A stretch of DNA of 64,000 nt. Origin: JBAYSY01 sp041675885. GTDB lineage: Bacteria > Pseudomonadota > Alphaproteobacteria > Rhodobacterales > Rhodobacteraceae. The stretch covers positions 1 through 64,000 of the forward strand of contig JBAYSY010000004.1 of assembly GCA_041675885.1 (NCBI GenBank), written 5' to 3'. Positions 16,609 to 26,349 of the stretch are shown here, piece by piece. Numbering within the stretch: the stretch's first letter is position 1; each line of letters begins with the position of its first letter. The position numbers and the translations under genes are program-made. Below the pieces are notes generated by a model. That model saw only the letters and a program-made list of their open reading frames with translations. It ran no database searches and was not told where the DNA came from.

Positions 16609-17373
16609 TCAGCCCGCCGAGCGTTCGGCCCAGCCCGCGAAGATCTTTTCCAGGATCACCACGATGTAGAACAGGAAGATCCCGAGGAAGGCCAGCGCGA
16701 TCAGCACCGCGAACATCAGCGGATAATTGGCGTTGATCTTGCCCGAATCGAACAGCGCCCCGAGGCCGCGGCCATGGGGTTCGACGATCTCCATCAGGTT
16801 GGTGCCGATGAACGCCAGCGTCACCGCCACCTTCAGCGCGCCGAAGAACTCGGGCAGGGTCTTGGGCAGGGCGATCTTCCAGAAGATCGTCAGCTTCGAC
16901 GCCCCCAGCGCCCGCAGGATGTCGCGATACTCGGGCTCCAGCGTCGAAAGCCCGATCGAGACCGAAACCGCGATCGGAAAGAACGAGATCATGAAGGCGA
17001 TCAGCACCGTGTTGAAATCGTGCTGGCCGACGAACAGCAGCGCGATCACCGGAACCACCGTGGCCTTGGGCACCGCGTTGAACCCGACCAGAAGCGGATA
17101 AAGCGCGTCGCGCATGTATTTCGAGAACCCCATCACCATGCCCAGCGCGGTGCCGAAGGCGACCGCCAGCAACAGCCCCACCACGGTGCGCCACAGGGTT
17201 TCCCAGCCCTGCGACAGGAACAGGTGGCGGAACCGCCAGAACGCGGGCCAGAGGTCCGAGGGCGCGGCCATGACATAGGTCGGCCAGCCGCGATACCATA
17301 CCAGCCATTCCCAGGCGGCCAGCAGCACGGCGATGGCGATCAGGGGCGGGGCGATCTTGCGCAGGGTCTCCAT
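16609..17373 (-). CDS. ABC transporter permease (SsuC/TauC/ThiX type)
   Basis: A 254-residue inner-membrane permease with about six hydrophobic segments and the conserved EAA loop LGASKLTIFWKIALPKTLPEFFGALKVA near residues 165-195. It forms the channel for the adjacent ATPase and binding protein. The start codon overlaps the ATPase stop by one base (TGATG). This class covers taurine, sulfonate, nitrate, pyrimidine and riboflavin importers; sequence alone does not settle the substrate. Confidence 0.88.
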   Translation of the reverse strand: METLRKIAPPLIAIAVLLAAWEWLVWYRGWPTYVMAAPSDLWPAFWRFRHLFLSQGWETLWRTVVGLLLAVAFGTALGMVMGFSKYMRDALYPLLVGFNAVPKATVVPVIALLFVGQHDFNTVLIAFMISFFPIAVSVSIGLSTLEPEYRDILRALGASKLTIFWKIALPKTLPEFFGALKVAVTLAFIGTNLMEIVEPHGRGLGALFDSGKINANYPLMFAVLIALAFLGIFLFYIVVILEKIFAGWAERSAG

Positions 17374-18167
17374 CAGCGGGCCTCCGTGACCGGCTGGCGG
17401 CCCTGCGCGATCTCGATCTGGTCGCGCAGCGTGGCCAGCATGGCGACCGCCTCGGGTTCATACAGCATGGAAATGGGCCGGGGCGCGGGCTGTTCGACCT
17501 TCATCCGGTATTGCACCCTTGCCGGGCGGTCGGACAGCACGATGACCTCGTCGGCCAGATAGACGCTTTCGCGCAGGTCATGGGTGATCAGCAGCGCGGT
17601 GAACGGCTCTTCGGCCCGCAGCCGGTGCATGAGCTGCCACAGATCCTCGCGGGTGAAGGCGTCGAGCGCGCCGAAGGGTTCGTCCATGATCAGTACCTCG
17701 GGCTTGTGAACGATGGAGCGGCAGAGCGAGGCCCGCTGCCGCATCCCGCCCGACAGTTCCGAGGGCCGCTTGTCCTCGAACCCGGCAAGGCCCACCAGCG
17801 CCAGCAACTCCCGCGCCCGCGCCTCCTTCTTCGCCTTCGGCATCCCCGGTGCGACGATCTCCAGCGGCAGGATCACGTTTTGCAGGATGGTGCGCCACTC
17901 CAGCAGCACCGGGTTCTGGAACGCCATGCCCACGGTCTTGCGCGGCGATTTCACCCGCTCGCCGTGCAGCCAGACCTCGCCCGTATCGGGCTTCATCAGC
18001 CCGGCGATCAGCCGCGTGAGCGTGGACTTGCCGCAGCCCGAGGGGCCGACCACGGCGCAGAACGCGCCCTCCGGGATCGACAGCGCAAGATCGTCGAGTA
18101 CCGGAAGCGGGCCGGCTGCGGTATGATAGGCGTGGGTCACGCCGCGGATTTCGACAAGATCGGACAT
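17373..18167 (-). CDS. ABC transporter ATPase (SsuB/TauB/ThiZ type)
   Basis: A 264-residue ATP-binding subunit with Walker A GPSGCGKST near residue 40, Q-loop AFQNPVLLEW, signature LSGGMRQR near 137, Walker B VLIMDEPFGALD near 155 and H-loop LLITHDLRE near 190. Start is ATG 18167 (MSDLVEIRGVTHAY); the longer upstream frame lacks a ribosome binding site. It is the second gene of the operon: binding protein, ATPase, permease. Confidence 0.9.
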   Translation of the reverse strand: MSDLVEIRGVTHAYHTAAGPLPVLDDLALSIPEGAFCAVVGPSGCGKSTLTRLIAGLMKPDTGEVWLHGERVKSPRKTVGMAFQNPVLLEWRTILQNVILPLEIVAPGMPKAKKEARARELLALVGLAGFEDKRPSELSGGMRQRASLCRSIVHKPEVLIMDEPFGALDAFTREDLWQLMHRLRAEEPFTALLITHDLRESVYLADEVIVLSDRPARVQYRMKVEQPAPRPISMLYEPEAVAMLATLRDQIEIAQGRQPVTEAR

Positions 18168-18240
18168 GGCGGCGGCGCGGCCTCCTGACAGGTTCGGGAA
18201 GGAAAAGGGGGGGGCGCGGGCCGCGCGCCCCCGGGCCGGA

Positions 18241-19251
18241 TCAGTCCGACAGGGCCAGGCTGCCGTCATCGGGCAGATAGGCGTCGGTATAGTAGAGATC
18301 GGGCGTCGGATCGTTCTCGAACTCGTAGATTTCCTTCAACTGTTCGATCGAGCGGGCATAGCGGTCCGGATCGATCCCGCCCATGCCGTTTTCCCGCACC
18401 CAGTCGGTCAGCACATTGGCATCGAGCGCCAGTTGCAGCCGCCGGGTCTCCAGTTCCAGATCCGAAGCGGGGGTGCGCGGGATCATCTGCGCCACCGCCG
18501 CCGCCGGGTCGTCTATCGCATCCTGCCAGCCCTTCGCGGTGGCGCGGATGAAGCCGGTGACCAACTCCGGGTTCGCGCTTGCGAAGTCGGTGTTCACGAT
18601 CACCGCGTTGCCGTAATATTCCACCCCGTAATCGGCCATCAGGAAGACCGAGATATCATCCTCGGGCACGCCGAGTCGCGAGAGCCCGAGGAACACCGAG
18701 AAGGAAAACCCCGTCACCGCATCGACCTGCCCTTCGGCCAGCATCGGCTCGCGCGTGGGGAAACCCACCGGCTCCACCGTGATCCGGTCCATGTCCAGAT
18801 CGTTGGCGCGGGCGAAGGCGGGGAACTGCGACCAGGCCCCGTCGGGCGGCGGCGCGCCCAGCACCCGGCCGTGGATGTCGTGCAGCGTCTCGATCCCCCG
18901 CGACTTGCGCCCGACCATCGAGGCGGCGGGCTTGTCATAGACCATCATCACCGCGGTCACGGGCGCGCCGGGGTTCTGGTCAAGAAACCGCGCGATCGAG
19001 TTCATGTCGGCGAAGCCGAAGGGAAAGGCGCCGGTCGCCACCTTGGGAATCGCGTCGAGCGAGCCCTGTCCGGCCTGGATCTCGACCGTCATGCCCTCGG
19101 CGGCGTAATGGCCGTTGTCGATGGCGGCGAAATAGGGTGCGGCCGGTCCCTCGAACCGCCAGTCGAGCGCGAAGTTGATCGGGGTCTGGGCGGCGGCGGC
19201 GCCGGTCAGGGCAAGGCCCGCGGCCAGCGGGGCGATAAAGCGTTGAAACAC
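18241..19251 (-). CDS. NMT1/THI5-like ABC substrate-binding protein
   Basis: A 336-residue periplasmic protein with signal peptide (MFQRFIAPLAAGLALTGAAAAQ) and the NMT1/THI5-like fold: INFALDWRFEGPAAPYFAAI, YAAEGMTVEIQAGQGS and GFADMNSIARFL. I chose the GTG at 19251 because AGGAGG lies 6 nt upstream. Family members bind thiamine precursors, riboflavin, taurine or other small organic ligands. The LDW motif resembles the pyrimidine binders, but assignment stays open. First gene of its operon. Confidence 0.87.
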   Translation of the reverse strand: MFQRFIAPLAAGLALTGAAAAQTPINFALDWRFEGPAAPYFAAIDNGHYAAEGMTVEIQAGQGSLDAIPKVATGAFPFGFADMNSIARFLDQNPGAPVTAVMMVYDKPAASMVGRKSRGIETLHDIHGRVLGAPPPDGAWSQFPAFARANDLDMDRITVEPVGFPTREPMLAEGQVDAVTGFSFSVFLGLSRLGVPEDDISVFLMADYGVEYYGNAVIVNTDFASANPELVTGFIRATAKGWQDAIDDPAAAVAQMIPRTPASDLELETRRLQLALDANVLTDWVRENGMGGIDPDRYARSIEQLKEIYEFENDPTPDLYYTDAYLPDDGSLALSD

Positions 19252-19410
19252 CGGATACCTCCTGTCGTTTTCTTTCTGCTGCGGATCGTTTCGCGCGGCT
19301 GTCGGGGATGTTCCGGGCCGCGCGCCGCCCACATGCCTTTCCGCAGCAAAGCAGAGCGGCCCGCCCGAAATCAAGGCAAATCATCGGCGGGCAGCGCGAA
19401 TCGGGCCAGT

Positions 19411-20181
19411 TCAACCGTGGGTGGTGGCGGAAAGCGCGGCGACGACGGGGCTGAAACCGGCGGCCTTCAGCGAGGCCCCGCCGACCAGCGCGCCATCGAC
19501 CTCCGGCAGCGCGAAGATCGCGGCGGCATTGCCGGGCTTGACCGACCCGCCGTAAAGGATCGGCACTACCCCCGCCGCCGGGCCGAACCGCGCGGTCAGG
19601 CGTTCGCGCAGGAAACCGTGGGCGGCGGCGATCTCGTCAGGGGCGGGGGTGCGGCCGGTGCCGATGGCCCAGACCGGCTCGTAGGCGATCACCAGCGCCG
19701 CCGGGTCGGCCGTGCCGGGCAGCGATCCGGCAAGCTGTGCCCCGAGCATGTCGAGCGTCCGGCCCGCATCGCGCTCGGCCTCGGTCTCGCCAAGGCAGAT
19801 CACCGGGATCAGCCCCCCGGCGATGGCGGCCCCGGCCTTGGCGGCGACCAGCGCGTCGCTTTCGCCATGATCGGTGCGGCGTTCGGAATGGCCGAGAATC
19901 ACATGGGATGCCCCGGCATCGCGCAGCATCGCGGCGGAGATGTCGCCGGTATGCGCCCCCGCCGCCGCCGGGTGGCAATCCTGCCCGCCCAGCGCGATCC
20001 GGCCCGCCGCGACCCCGGCCATCCGGTGCAGCAGCGTCGCGGGCGGGCAGATCAGGACATCGCAGCCGGGCCGGCCGGCAGGCAGGGCGGGGGGCAGCGC
20101 GGCGATCAGCGCCGTCACCTCGGCCAGATCGGCGGCGGTGCCATGCATCTTCCAGTTTCCGGCGGCCAGCTTGCGGCGCAT
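19411..20181 (-). CDS. tpiA: Triosephosphate isomerase
   Basis: A 256-residue TIM-barrel enzyme interconverting dihydroxyacetone phosphate and glyceraldehyde 3-phosphate. Catalytic residues are visible: Lys in AAGNWKMHG (near 11), His in VILGHSERR (near 96), Glu in AYEPVWAIGTGR (near 168). The phosphate loop ILYGGSVKPGNA is also present. Length is normal. Start: ATG 20181 (MRRKLAAGNWK). It lies alone between the ABC operon and tldD, all on the minus strand. Confidence 0.96.
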   Translation of the reverse strand: MRRKLAAGNWKMHGTAADLAEVTALIAALPPALPAGRPGCDVLICPPATLLHRMAGVAAGRIALGGQDCHPAAAGAHTGDISAAMLRDAGASHVILGHSERRTDHGESDALVAAKAGAAIAGGLIPVICLGETEAERDAGRTLDMLGAQLAGSLPGTADPAALVIAYEPVWAIGTGRTPAPDEIAAAHGFLRERLTARFGPAAGVVPILYGGSVKPGNAAAIFALPEVDGALVGGASLKAAGFSPVVAALSATTHG

Positions 20182-20258
20182 GTCTGCCTCATCCGTGGTT
20201 GTACGGGCAGCAATAGGGGATTCGCGCGCCGGGGGGAACCGCCGCGCGCAATGTTCTC

Positions 20259-21680
<1,422 letters not shown>

Positions 21681-21688
21681 GGCTGTCC

Positions 21689-21702
21689 TTGATCTAGGTC
21701 AT
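21689..21702. promoter_or_regulatory. Possible CRP/FNR-family box between tldD and ctaC
   Basis: TTGATCTAGGTCAT matches the TTGAT-N4-ATCAA frame in its left half and in part of its right half (GTCAT). It is about 170 bp upstream of ctaC. An oxygen regulator here would make sense for an aa3 oxidase cluster; the match is imperfect. Confidence 0.3.
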
Positions 21703-21871
21703 GCAGGGACGGATTGTCGCAATGATTAGCTTGTCCCTACGCGCACAATATGGTTTCACCAAGACATGGGAACAACGGGATTCTGCCCGGCGTGCCGGGG
21801 AGATGCCAGAAAGATCCTGAAAGATGCGGTGACAAGGCCGCGCCATGCACGGGAACACACGGGAACTGAAC

Positions 21872-22768
21872 ATGCGATTTTGGACCTCATTCGCGGGCTT
21901 CGGCGCCGCCGCAGCCGCCCTTGCAGCCGCCCCCGCCGCGCTCGCGCAGGAGGGGCTTGCGGTCATCGGCGTACCCCAGCCCCGCGGCATCGGGTTCCAG
22001 CCCGCCGCGACCGAACTTGCCCGCGATCTCCAGTGGCTCGACGGGATGATCCTGTGGATCATCACCGGGGTGACCGTCCTGGTGACCGGGCTGCTGCTGA
22101 TCGTGGCGGTGCGCCACAACAGAAGGGTAAACCCGACGCCCGCGCGCTTTACCCACAACACGACGCTGGAAATCGGCTGGACGCTGGTCCCGGTGCTGAT
22201 CCTGGTGTTCATCGGCGCCTTCTCGCTGCCGGTGCTGTTCAAGCAGATGGAAATTCCGGAAGCCGACGTGACCGTCAAGGTCACCGGCAAGCAATGGTTC
22301 TGGACCTACGAATACCCCGACCATGAGATGGAATTCGACAGCTACATGATCGGCGCCCCGGCGACCGGCGGCGACTACCGCCTGACCCCCGAGGTCGAGG
22401 CCGACCTGGTGGCGGCGGGCTATTCGCGCGACGAATTCCTGCTGGCGACCGACACGGCCATGGTGGTGCCGGTGGGCAAGAACGTGGTGGTGCAGGTGAC
22501 CGGCGCCGACGTCATCCATTCCTGGACCGTCCCGGCCTTCGGGGTAAAGCAGGACGGCGTGCCGGGGCGGCTGGCCGAGCTGTGGTTCAACGCCGAGGAA
22601 GAGGGCGTCTATTTCGGCCAGTGTTCGGAACTGTGCGGCATCGCCCACGCCTATATGCCGATCACCGTCAAGGTCGTCAGCGAAGCGGCCTATGAGGAAT
22701 GGCTCGACGCCACGATCGAGGAATACGGCGGCATCCCGCGCAACACCGACCTGGCCGCGGCGAACTGA
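21872..22768 (+). CDS. ctaC: Cytochrome c oxidase subunit II
   Basis: A 298-residue aa3-type oxidase subunit II that takes electrons from cytochrome c through its binuclear CuA centre. It has a signal peptide (MRFWTSFAGFGAAAAALAAAPAALA), two transmembrane helices (about residues 55-80 and 100-120), and a periplasmic domain with GKQWFWTYEY, DVIHSWTVPAFGVK and the CuA motif CSELCGIAHAYMP. ATG 21872 is preferred over ATG 21845, which would precede the signal peptide with unneeded residues. It heads the ctaC-ctaB-orf-ctaG-ctaE-surf1 cluster; subunit I is not in the window. Confidence 0.95.
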   Translation: MRFWTSFAGFGAAAAALAAAPAALAQEGLAVIGVPQPRGIGFQPAATELARDLQWLDGMILWIITGVTVLVTGLLLIVAVRHNRRVNPTPARFTHNTTLEIGWTLVPVLILVFIGAFSLPVLFKQMEIPEADVTVKVTGKQWFWTYEYPDHEMEFDSYMIGAPATGGDYRLTPEVEADLVAAGYSRDEFLLATDTAMVVPVGKNVVVQVTGADVIHSWTVPAFGVKQDGVPGRLAELWFNAEEEGVYFGQCSELCGIAHAYMPITVKVVSEAAYEEWLDATIEEYGGIPRNTDLAAAN

Positions 22769-22884
22769 GCAAGGGGCGGGATGCGGGAAAAACCGCGAAA
22801 CCAGCAGCAAGGCAGGGGCGCGGCCGCGCAAGGGCCGCACCCCGGCAGGGGGGGTGACAAGCCCCCATCGGGAGACGACCGGAA

Positions 22885-23859
22885 ATGAGTGACATGCGCG
22901 CCGATGACATGACCGGCATGATGGGCCGCCCCGCCGGGGCCGCCCCCGAACGGGCGGGTGAGGCCGGATTCGGCGATTACCTCGCGCTTCTGAAGCCGCG
23001 GGTGATGTCGCTGGTGGTGTTCACCGCGCTGGTGGGCCTGCTGGTCGCGCCGGGCGGGGTGCATCCGTTCATCGCGCTGGCCTCGATCCTGTTCATCGCG
23101 CTGGGCGCGGGGGCTTCGGGCGCGCTCAACATGTGGTGGGATGCCGATATCGACGTGGTGATGAAGCGCACCCGGTCGCGCCCCGTGCCCGCCGGGCGGG
23201 TGGACGCGGGCGAGGCGCTGGGGCTTGGCCTTGCGCTTTCGGGAATCGCGGTGGTGATGCTGGGGCTTGCGGCCAACTGGCTGGCGGCCGGGCTGCTGGC
23301 CTTCACCATATTCTTCTATGCGGTGATCTATACCATCTGGCTCAAGCGGCTGACACCGCAGAACATCGTGATCGGCGGCGCCGCCGGGGCCTTCCCGCCG
23401 ATGATCGGCTGGGCGGTGGCCACCGGGGGCGTGTCGCTGGAAAGCGTGATGATGTTCCTTCTGATCTTCATGTGGACGCCGCCGCATTTCTGGGCGCTGG
23501 CGCTGTTCATGAACTCGGATTACGAGAAGGCGGGCGTGCCGATGCTGACCGTGACCCACGGGCGGCGGGTGACGCGCAACCATGTGCTGGTCTATACGCT
23601 GGCGCTGGTGCCCTTCGCGATCGGCACCGCCTTCACCGGGATCGGCGGGCCGGTCTATCTGGCCACCGCGCTGGTCCTGAACGCGATCTTCGTCACCGGG
23701 GCCTGGCGGATCTGGCGCCGCGACGAGGCGGCGGCCGGGGCCGACCGCTACGCGGCGGAAAAGCGGTTCTTCGCCTTCTCGCTGCTGTATCTGTTCCTGC
23801 ATTTCGGGGCGCTTCTGGCCGAGGCCGCGCTGCGTCCCTTCGGGTTCGGGGGATGGTGA
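22885..23859 (+). CDS. ctaB: Protoheme IX farnesyltransferase (heme O synthase)
   Basis: A 324-residue UbiA-family membrane prenyltransferase that converts heme B to heme O on the way to heme A. The first aspartate-rich motif NMWWDADIDVVMKRTRSRPVPAG is near residues 88-110; the second polar loop HGRRVTRNHVLVYT is near 228. About nine hydrophobic segments follow a 35-residue polar N-terminus. It lies in the oxidase cluster, 116 bp after ctaC. Confidence 0.95.
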   Translation: MSDMRADDMTGMMGRPAGAAPERAGEAGFGDYLALLKPRVMSLVVFTALVGLLVAPGGVHPFIALASILFIALGAGASGALNMWWDADIDVVMKRTRSRPVPAGRVDAGEALGLGLALSGIAVVMLGLAANWLAAGLLAFTIFFYAVIYTIWLKRLTPQNIVIGGAAGAFPPMIGWAVATGGVSLESVMMFLLIFMWTPPHFWALALFMNSDYEKAGVPMLTVTHGRRVTRNHVLVYTLALVPFAIGTAFTGIGGPVYLATALVLNAIFVTGAWRIWRRDEAAAGADRYAAEKRFFAFSLLYLFLHFGALLAEAALRPFGFGGW

Positions 23860-24056
23860 TGGCCTTCCGTCCGGATCACGAGATTCACCGCCGCCGCTTC
23901 GGCCGCAACCTCGGGTTGGGGCTGGTGCTGGCGGCATTCGTGGCGCTGGTGTTCGGGCTTACCATCGTCAAGGTTTCGCTGACCGGGCCCGAGGCGCTGG
24001 AAGGCTTCGACCATACGCTGCGCCCGGGGCTGGTGTCACCTCAGGAGGCGCAGTGA
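23859..24056 (+). CDS. Small membrane protein of the cta cluster
   Basis: A 65-residue protein, MAFRPDHEIHRRRFGRNLGL then one hydrophobic segment (LVLAAFVALVFGLTIVKVSL) and a short periplasmic tail. Its start overlaps the ctaB stop (TGATG; an ATG at 23853 is also in frame), and its stop overlaps the ctaG start in the same way. Small single-span proteins occupy this exact position in other alphaproteobacterial cta clusters and are thought to help oxidase assembly; direct function is unproven. Confidence 0.75.
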   Translation: MAFRPDHEIHRRRFGRNLGLGLVLAAFVALVFGLTIVKVSLTGPEALEGFDHTLRPGLVSPQEAQ

Positions 24057-24643
24057 TGGCCGGGCCGAAACTTTCCTCGCAACAGGCGACCGCGCTGCGG
24101 CTGACCGGCGTTGCCGTGCTGATGGCGTCGCTGTCGTTCGCCGCGGTGCCGTTCTACGACTGGTTCTGTCGCGTCACCGGCTTCGGCGGCACCACCGGCG
24201 TGTCGGTCGCGGCGCCCGGCGCGGTGCTCGACCGCACCATGCGGGTGCGCTTCGACGCATCGAAGGATCGCGACATGCCCTGGGAGTTCCGCCCGGCGCA
24301 GCGCGAGATGGAGATCCGCATCGGCGAGGTCGGGCTGGCCTTCTACGAAGCCTACAACCCCACCGACAAGCCCATTGCCGGAACGGCGAGCTACAACGTC
24401 GCCCCGTTCTCGGCCGGGGGCTATTTCGCCAAGATCGACTGTTTCTGCTTCGAGATGCAGGTGCTGCAACCCGGCGAACGGATGATGATGCCGGTGACCT
24501 TCTACATCGACCCGGAAATCGTCGATCACCGCGAGGCGAAGTATCTCCGGCAGATCACCCTGTCCTACACATTCCACAAGACCGACATCCCCGAGGACAC
24601 TGCGGCCCTTGCGCCGCAGGGGCCGCGGGCGGTGGCGAACTAG
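24056..24643 (+). CDS. ctaG: Cytochrome c oxidase assembly protein CtaG/Cox11
   Basis: A 195-residue Cox11-family copper chaperone that delivers copper to the CuB site of subunit I. It has one N-terminal transmembrane segment (about residues 15-33, ending VPFYDWFCRVTGFGG) and a periplasmic domain with the copper-binding KIDCFCFEMQ motif near 140. The C-terminal ITLSYTFHKT end is typical. Start: ATG 24056 overlapping the previous stop; GTG 24053 is an alternative. Confidence 0.95.
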   Translation: MAGPKLSSQQATALRLTGVAVLMASLSFAAVPFYDWFCRVTGFGGTTGVSVAAPGAVLDRTMRVRFDASKDRDMPWEFRPAQREMEIRIGEVGLAFYEAYNPTDKPIAGTASYNVAPFSAGGYFAKIDCFCFEMQVLQPGERMMMPVTFYIDPEIVDHREAKYLRQITLSYTFHKTDIPEDTAALAPQGPRAVAN

Positions 24644-24667
24644 AAGATCCAGCGAGGGACCGCGATC

Positions 24668-25474
24668 ATGGCGCATTCCAAGAACCACGACTACCATATC
24701 CTGCCGCCGTCGCTCTGGCCGCTGCTTGGCGGGGTGAGTGCCTTTGTCATGCTGTTCGGGGCGGTGATGTGGATGAAGGACATCACGCCATGGATGTTCT
24801 TCATCGGGCTGGCCGCGGTGCTTTACACCATGTTCGGCTGGTGGTCCGAGGTGGCGCACGAAGGCCAGACCGGCGATCATACCCCGGTGGTCCAGGTGGG
24901 GCTGCGCTATGGCTTCATCCTGTTCATCATCTCCGAGGTGATGTTCTTCACGGCCTGGTTCTGGAGCTTCTTCAAACACGCGCTTTATCCGATCCATCCC
25001 GACGGGATCTCGCCGATGGTCGATGGCCCATGGCCGCCGGCGGGGATCGAGACCTTCGACCCCTGGCACCTGCCGCTGATCAACACGCTGATCCTGCTGT
25101 GCTCGGGCGCGGCGGCGACCTGGGCGCATCATGCGCTGGCGCATGAGAACAATCGCCGCGATCTGGTGACCGGGCTGGCGCTGGCGATCGCGCTGGGGGT
25201 GCTGTTCACGCTCTTTCAGGCTTATGAATACAGCCATGCGGGCTTCGGTTTCGCCGGCAACATCTACGGCGCCAACTTCTTCATGGCCACCGGGTTCCAC
25301 GGGTTCCATATCGTCATCGGCACGATCTTCCTGACGGTCTGTCTGGTGCGCGCGATCAAGGGCCATTTCACCCAGCAGCAGCATGTGGGGCTGGAGGCGG
25401 CGGCCTGGTACTGGCACTTCGTCGATGTGGTCTGGCTGTTCCTGTTCTTCGCGATCTACGTCTGGGGCCGCTGA
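24668..25474 (+). CDS. ctaE: Cytochrome c oxidase subunit III
   Basis: A 268-residue subunit III with seven transmembrane helices. Characteristic stretches are KNHDYHILPPSLWPL at the N-terminus, RYGFILFIISEVMFF (the conserved Glu), NTLILLCSGAAATWAHHAL, TGFHGFHIVIGTIFL and the C-terminal YWHFVDVVWLFLFFAIYVWG. It stabilises the oxidase core and proton uptake. It follows ctaG by 24 nt. Confidence 0.96.
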   Translation: MAHSKNHDYHILPPSLWPLLGGVSAFVMLFGAVMWMKDITPWMFFIGLAAVLYTMFGWWSEVAHEGQTGDHTPVVQVGLRYGFILFIISEVMFFTAWFWSFFKHALYPIHPDGISPMVDGPWPPAGIETFDPWHLPLINTLILLCSGAAATWAHHALAHENNRRDLVTGLALAIALGVLFTLFQAYEYSHAGFGFAGNIYGANFFMATGFHGFHIVIGTIFLTVCLVRAIKGHFTQQQHVGLEAAAWYWHFVDVVWLFLFFAIYVWGR

Positions 25475-25592
25475 TCCGGGCGGGCCGGCCCTTGCGGGCC
25501 GGGACGGCATGAGGCTAAGGGAGGGCGCGGGCCGGATGGTCCGCGCTTTCGCTTTCCGCCCCGGCGGCGGCGCGGGCGGAGGGTGCGGAATC

Positions 25593-25614
25593 GAGTATTT
25601 GGGGCAAGATGAAG
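25593..25614 (+). repeat. GAGTATTTnnnCAAGATGAAG intergenic repeat, short copy
   Basis: The 22-bp unit GAGTATTTGGGGCAAGATGAAG is a trimmed copy of the repeat at 33247-33280. It sits 18 bp upstream of the surf1 start in the 157-bp ctaE-surf1 gap. Confidence 0.65.
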
Positions 25615-25631
25615 TTCAGGGGGATTCGGTC

Positions 25632-26339
25632 GTGAACCGGCGGGCGTCTGGCTGGGGGCGGATCGTGCTGCCCTTGATCTTCGGGCTTGCGGGCGCGGCG
25701 ATCCTGATCGGGCTGGGCACCTGGCAGGTGCAGCGGCTGGCGTGGAAACAGGGCGTGCTGGCCGAGATCGGGGCGCGCATCCTTGATGCGCCGGTCGCGC
25801 TGCCCGCGGCGCCGGACCCCGCGGCCGACCGCTACCTCTCCGTAGCGGTCGAGGGCCGCCTGACCGGCGAGGGGCTGGAGGTTCTGGTCAGCCGCAAGCG
25901 CATCGGCCCCGGTTACCGGGTGATCGCGGTGCTGGAGACCGGCCCGGAAGCCGGCGGCGGCCGCCGCATCCTGATCGACCGGGGGTTCCTGCCCGAGGCC
26001 GCGCGCGGCGCCGCCCGGCCCGAGGGCGGGACCGCGATCACCGGCAACCTGCACTGGCCCGACGAGGTGGACAGTTTCACCCCCGAACCCGACGCGGCCA
26101 CCGGCCTGTGGTTCGCCCGCGACCTGCCCGCGATGGCGGCGGCGCTGGGAACGGAGGCCGTGCTGGTCGTCCAGCGCGACCCCACGCCGCTTGACGGCGC
26201 GGTCGAGCCGATGCCGGTGGACACCGCCTCGATTCCGAACGACCATCTGCAATATGCCGTCACATGGTATCTTCTTGCGCTGGTGTGGCTGGGGATGACA
26301 GGGCTGTTCGTCTGGCGTATCTGGCAGCGGCGGGAATGA
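25632..26339 (+). CDS. SURF1-family oxidase assembly protein
   Basis: A 235-residue SURF1/Shy1 family protein involved in heme a insertion into the oxidase. It has two transmembrane segments, near the N-terminus (about residues 10-30, ILIGLGTWQVQRLAWK) and C-terminus (about 208-230, YAVTWYLLALVWLGMTGLFV), flanking a periplasmic domain. Both SURF1 hallmarks, GTWQVQRLAWK and the final NDHLQYAVTWY, are present. Start: GTG 25632 after a GGGGGA site. Confidence 0.92.
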   Translation: MNRRASGWGRIVLPLIFGLAGAAILIGLGTWQVQRLAWKQGVLAEIGARILDAPVALPAAPDPAADRYLSVAVEGRLTGEGLEVLVSRKRIGPGYRVIAVLETGPEAGGGRRILIDRGFLPEAARGAARPEGGTAITGNLHWPDEVDSFTPEPDAATGLWFARDLPAMAAALGTEAVLVVQRDPTPLDGAVEPMPVDTASIPNDHLQYAVTWYLLALVWLGMTGLFVWRIWQRRE

Positions 26340-26349
26340 GGATGATCGG

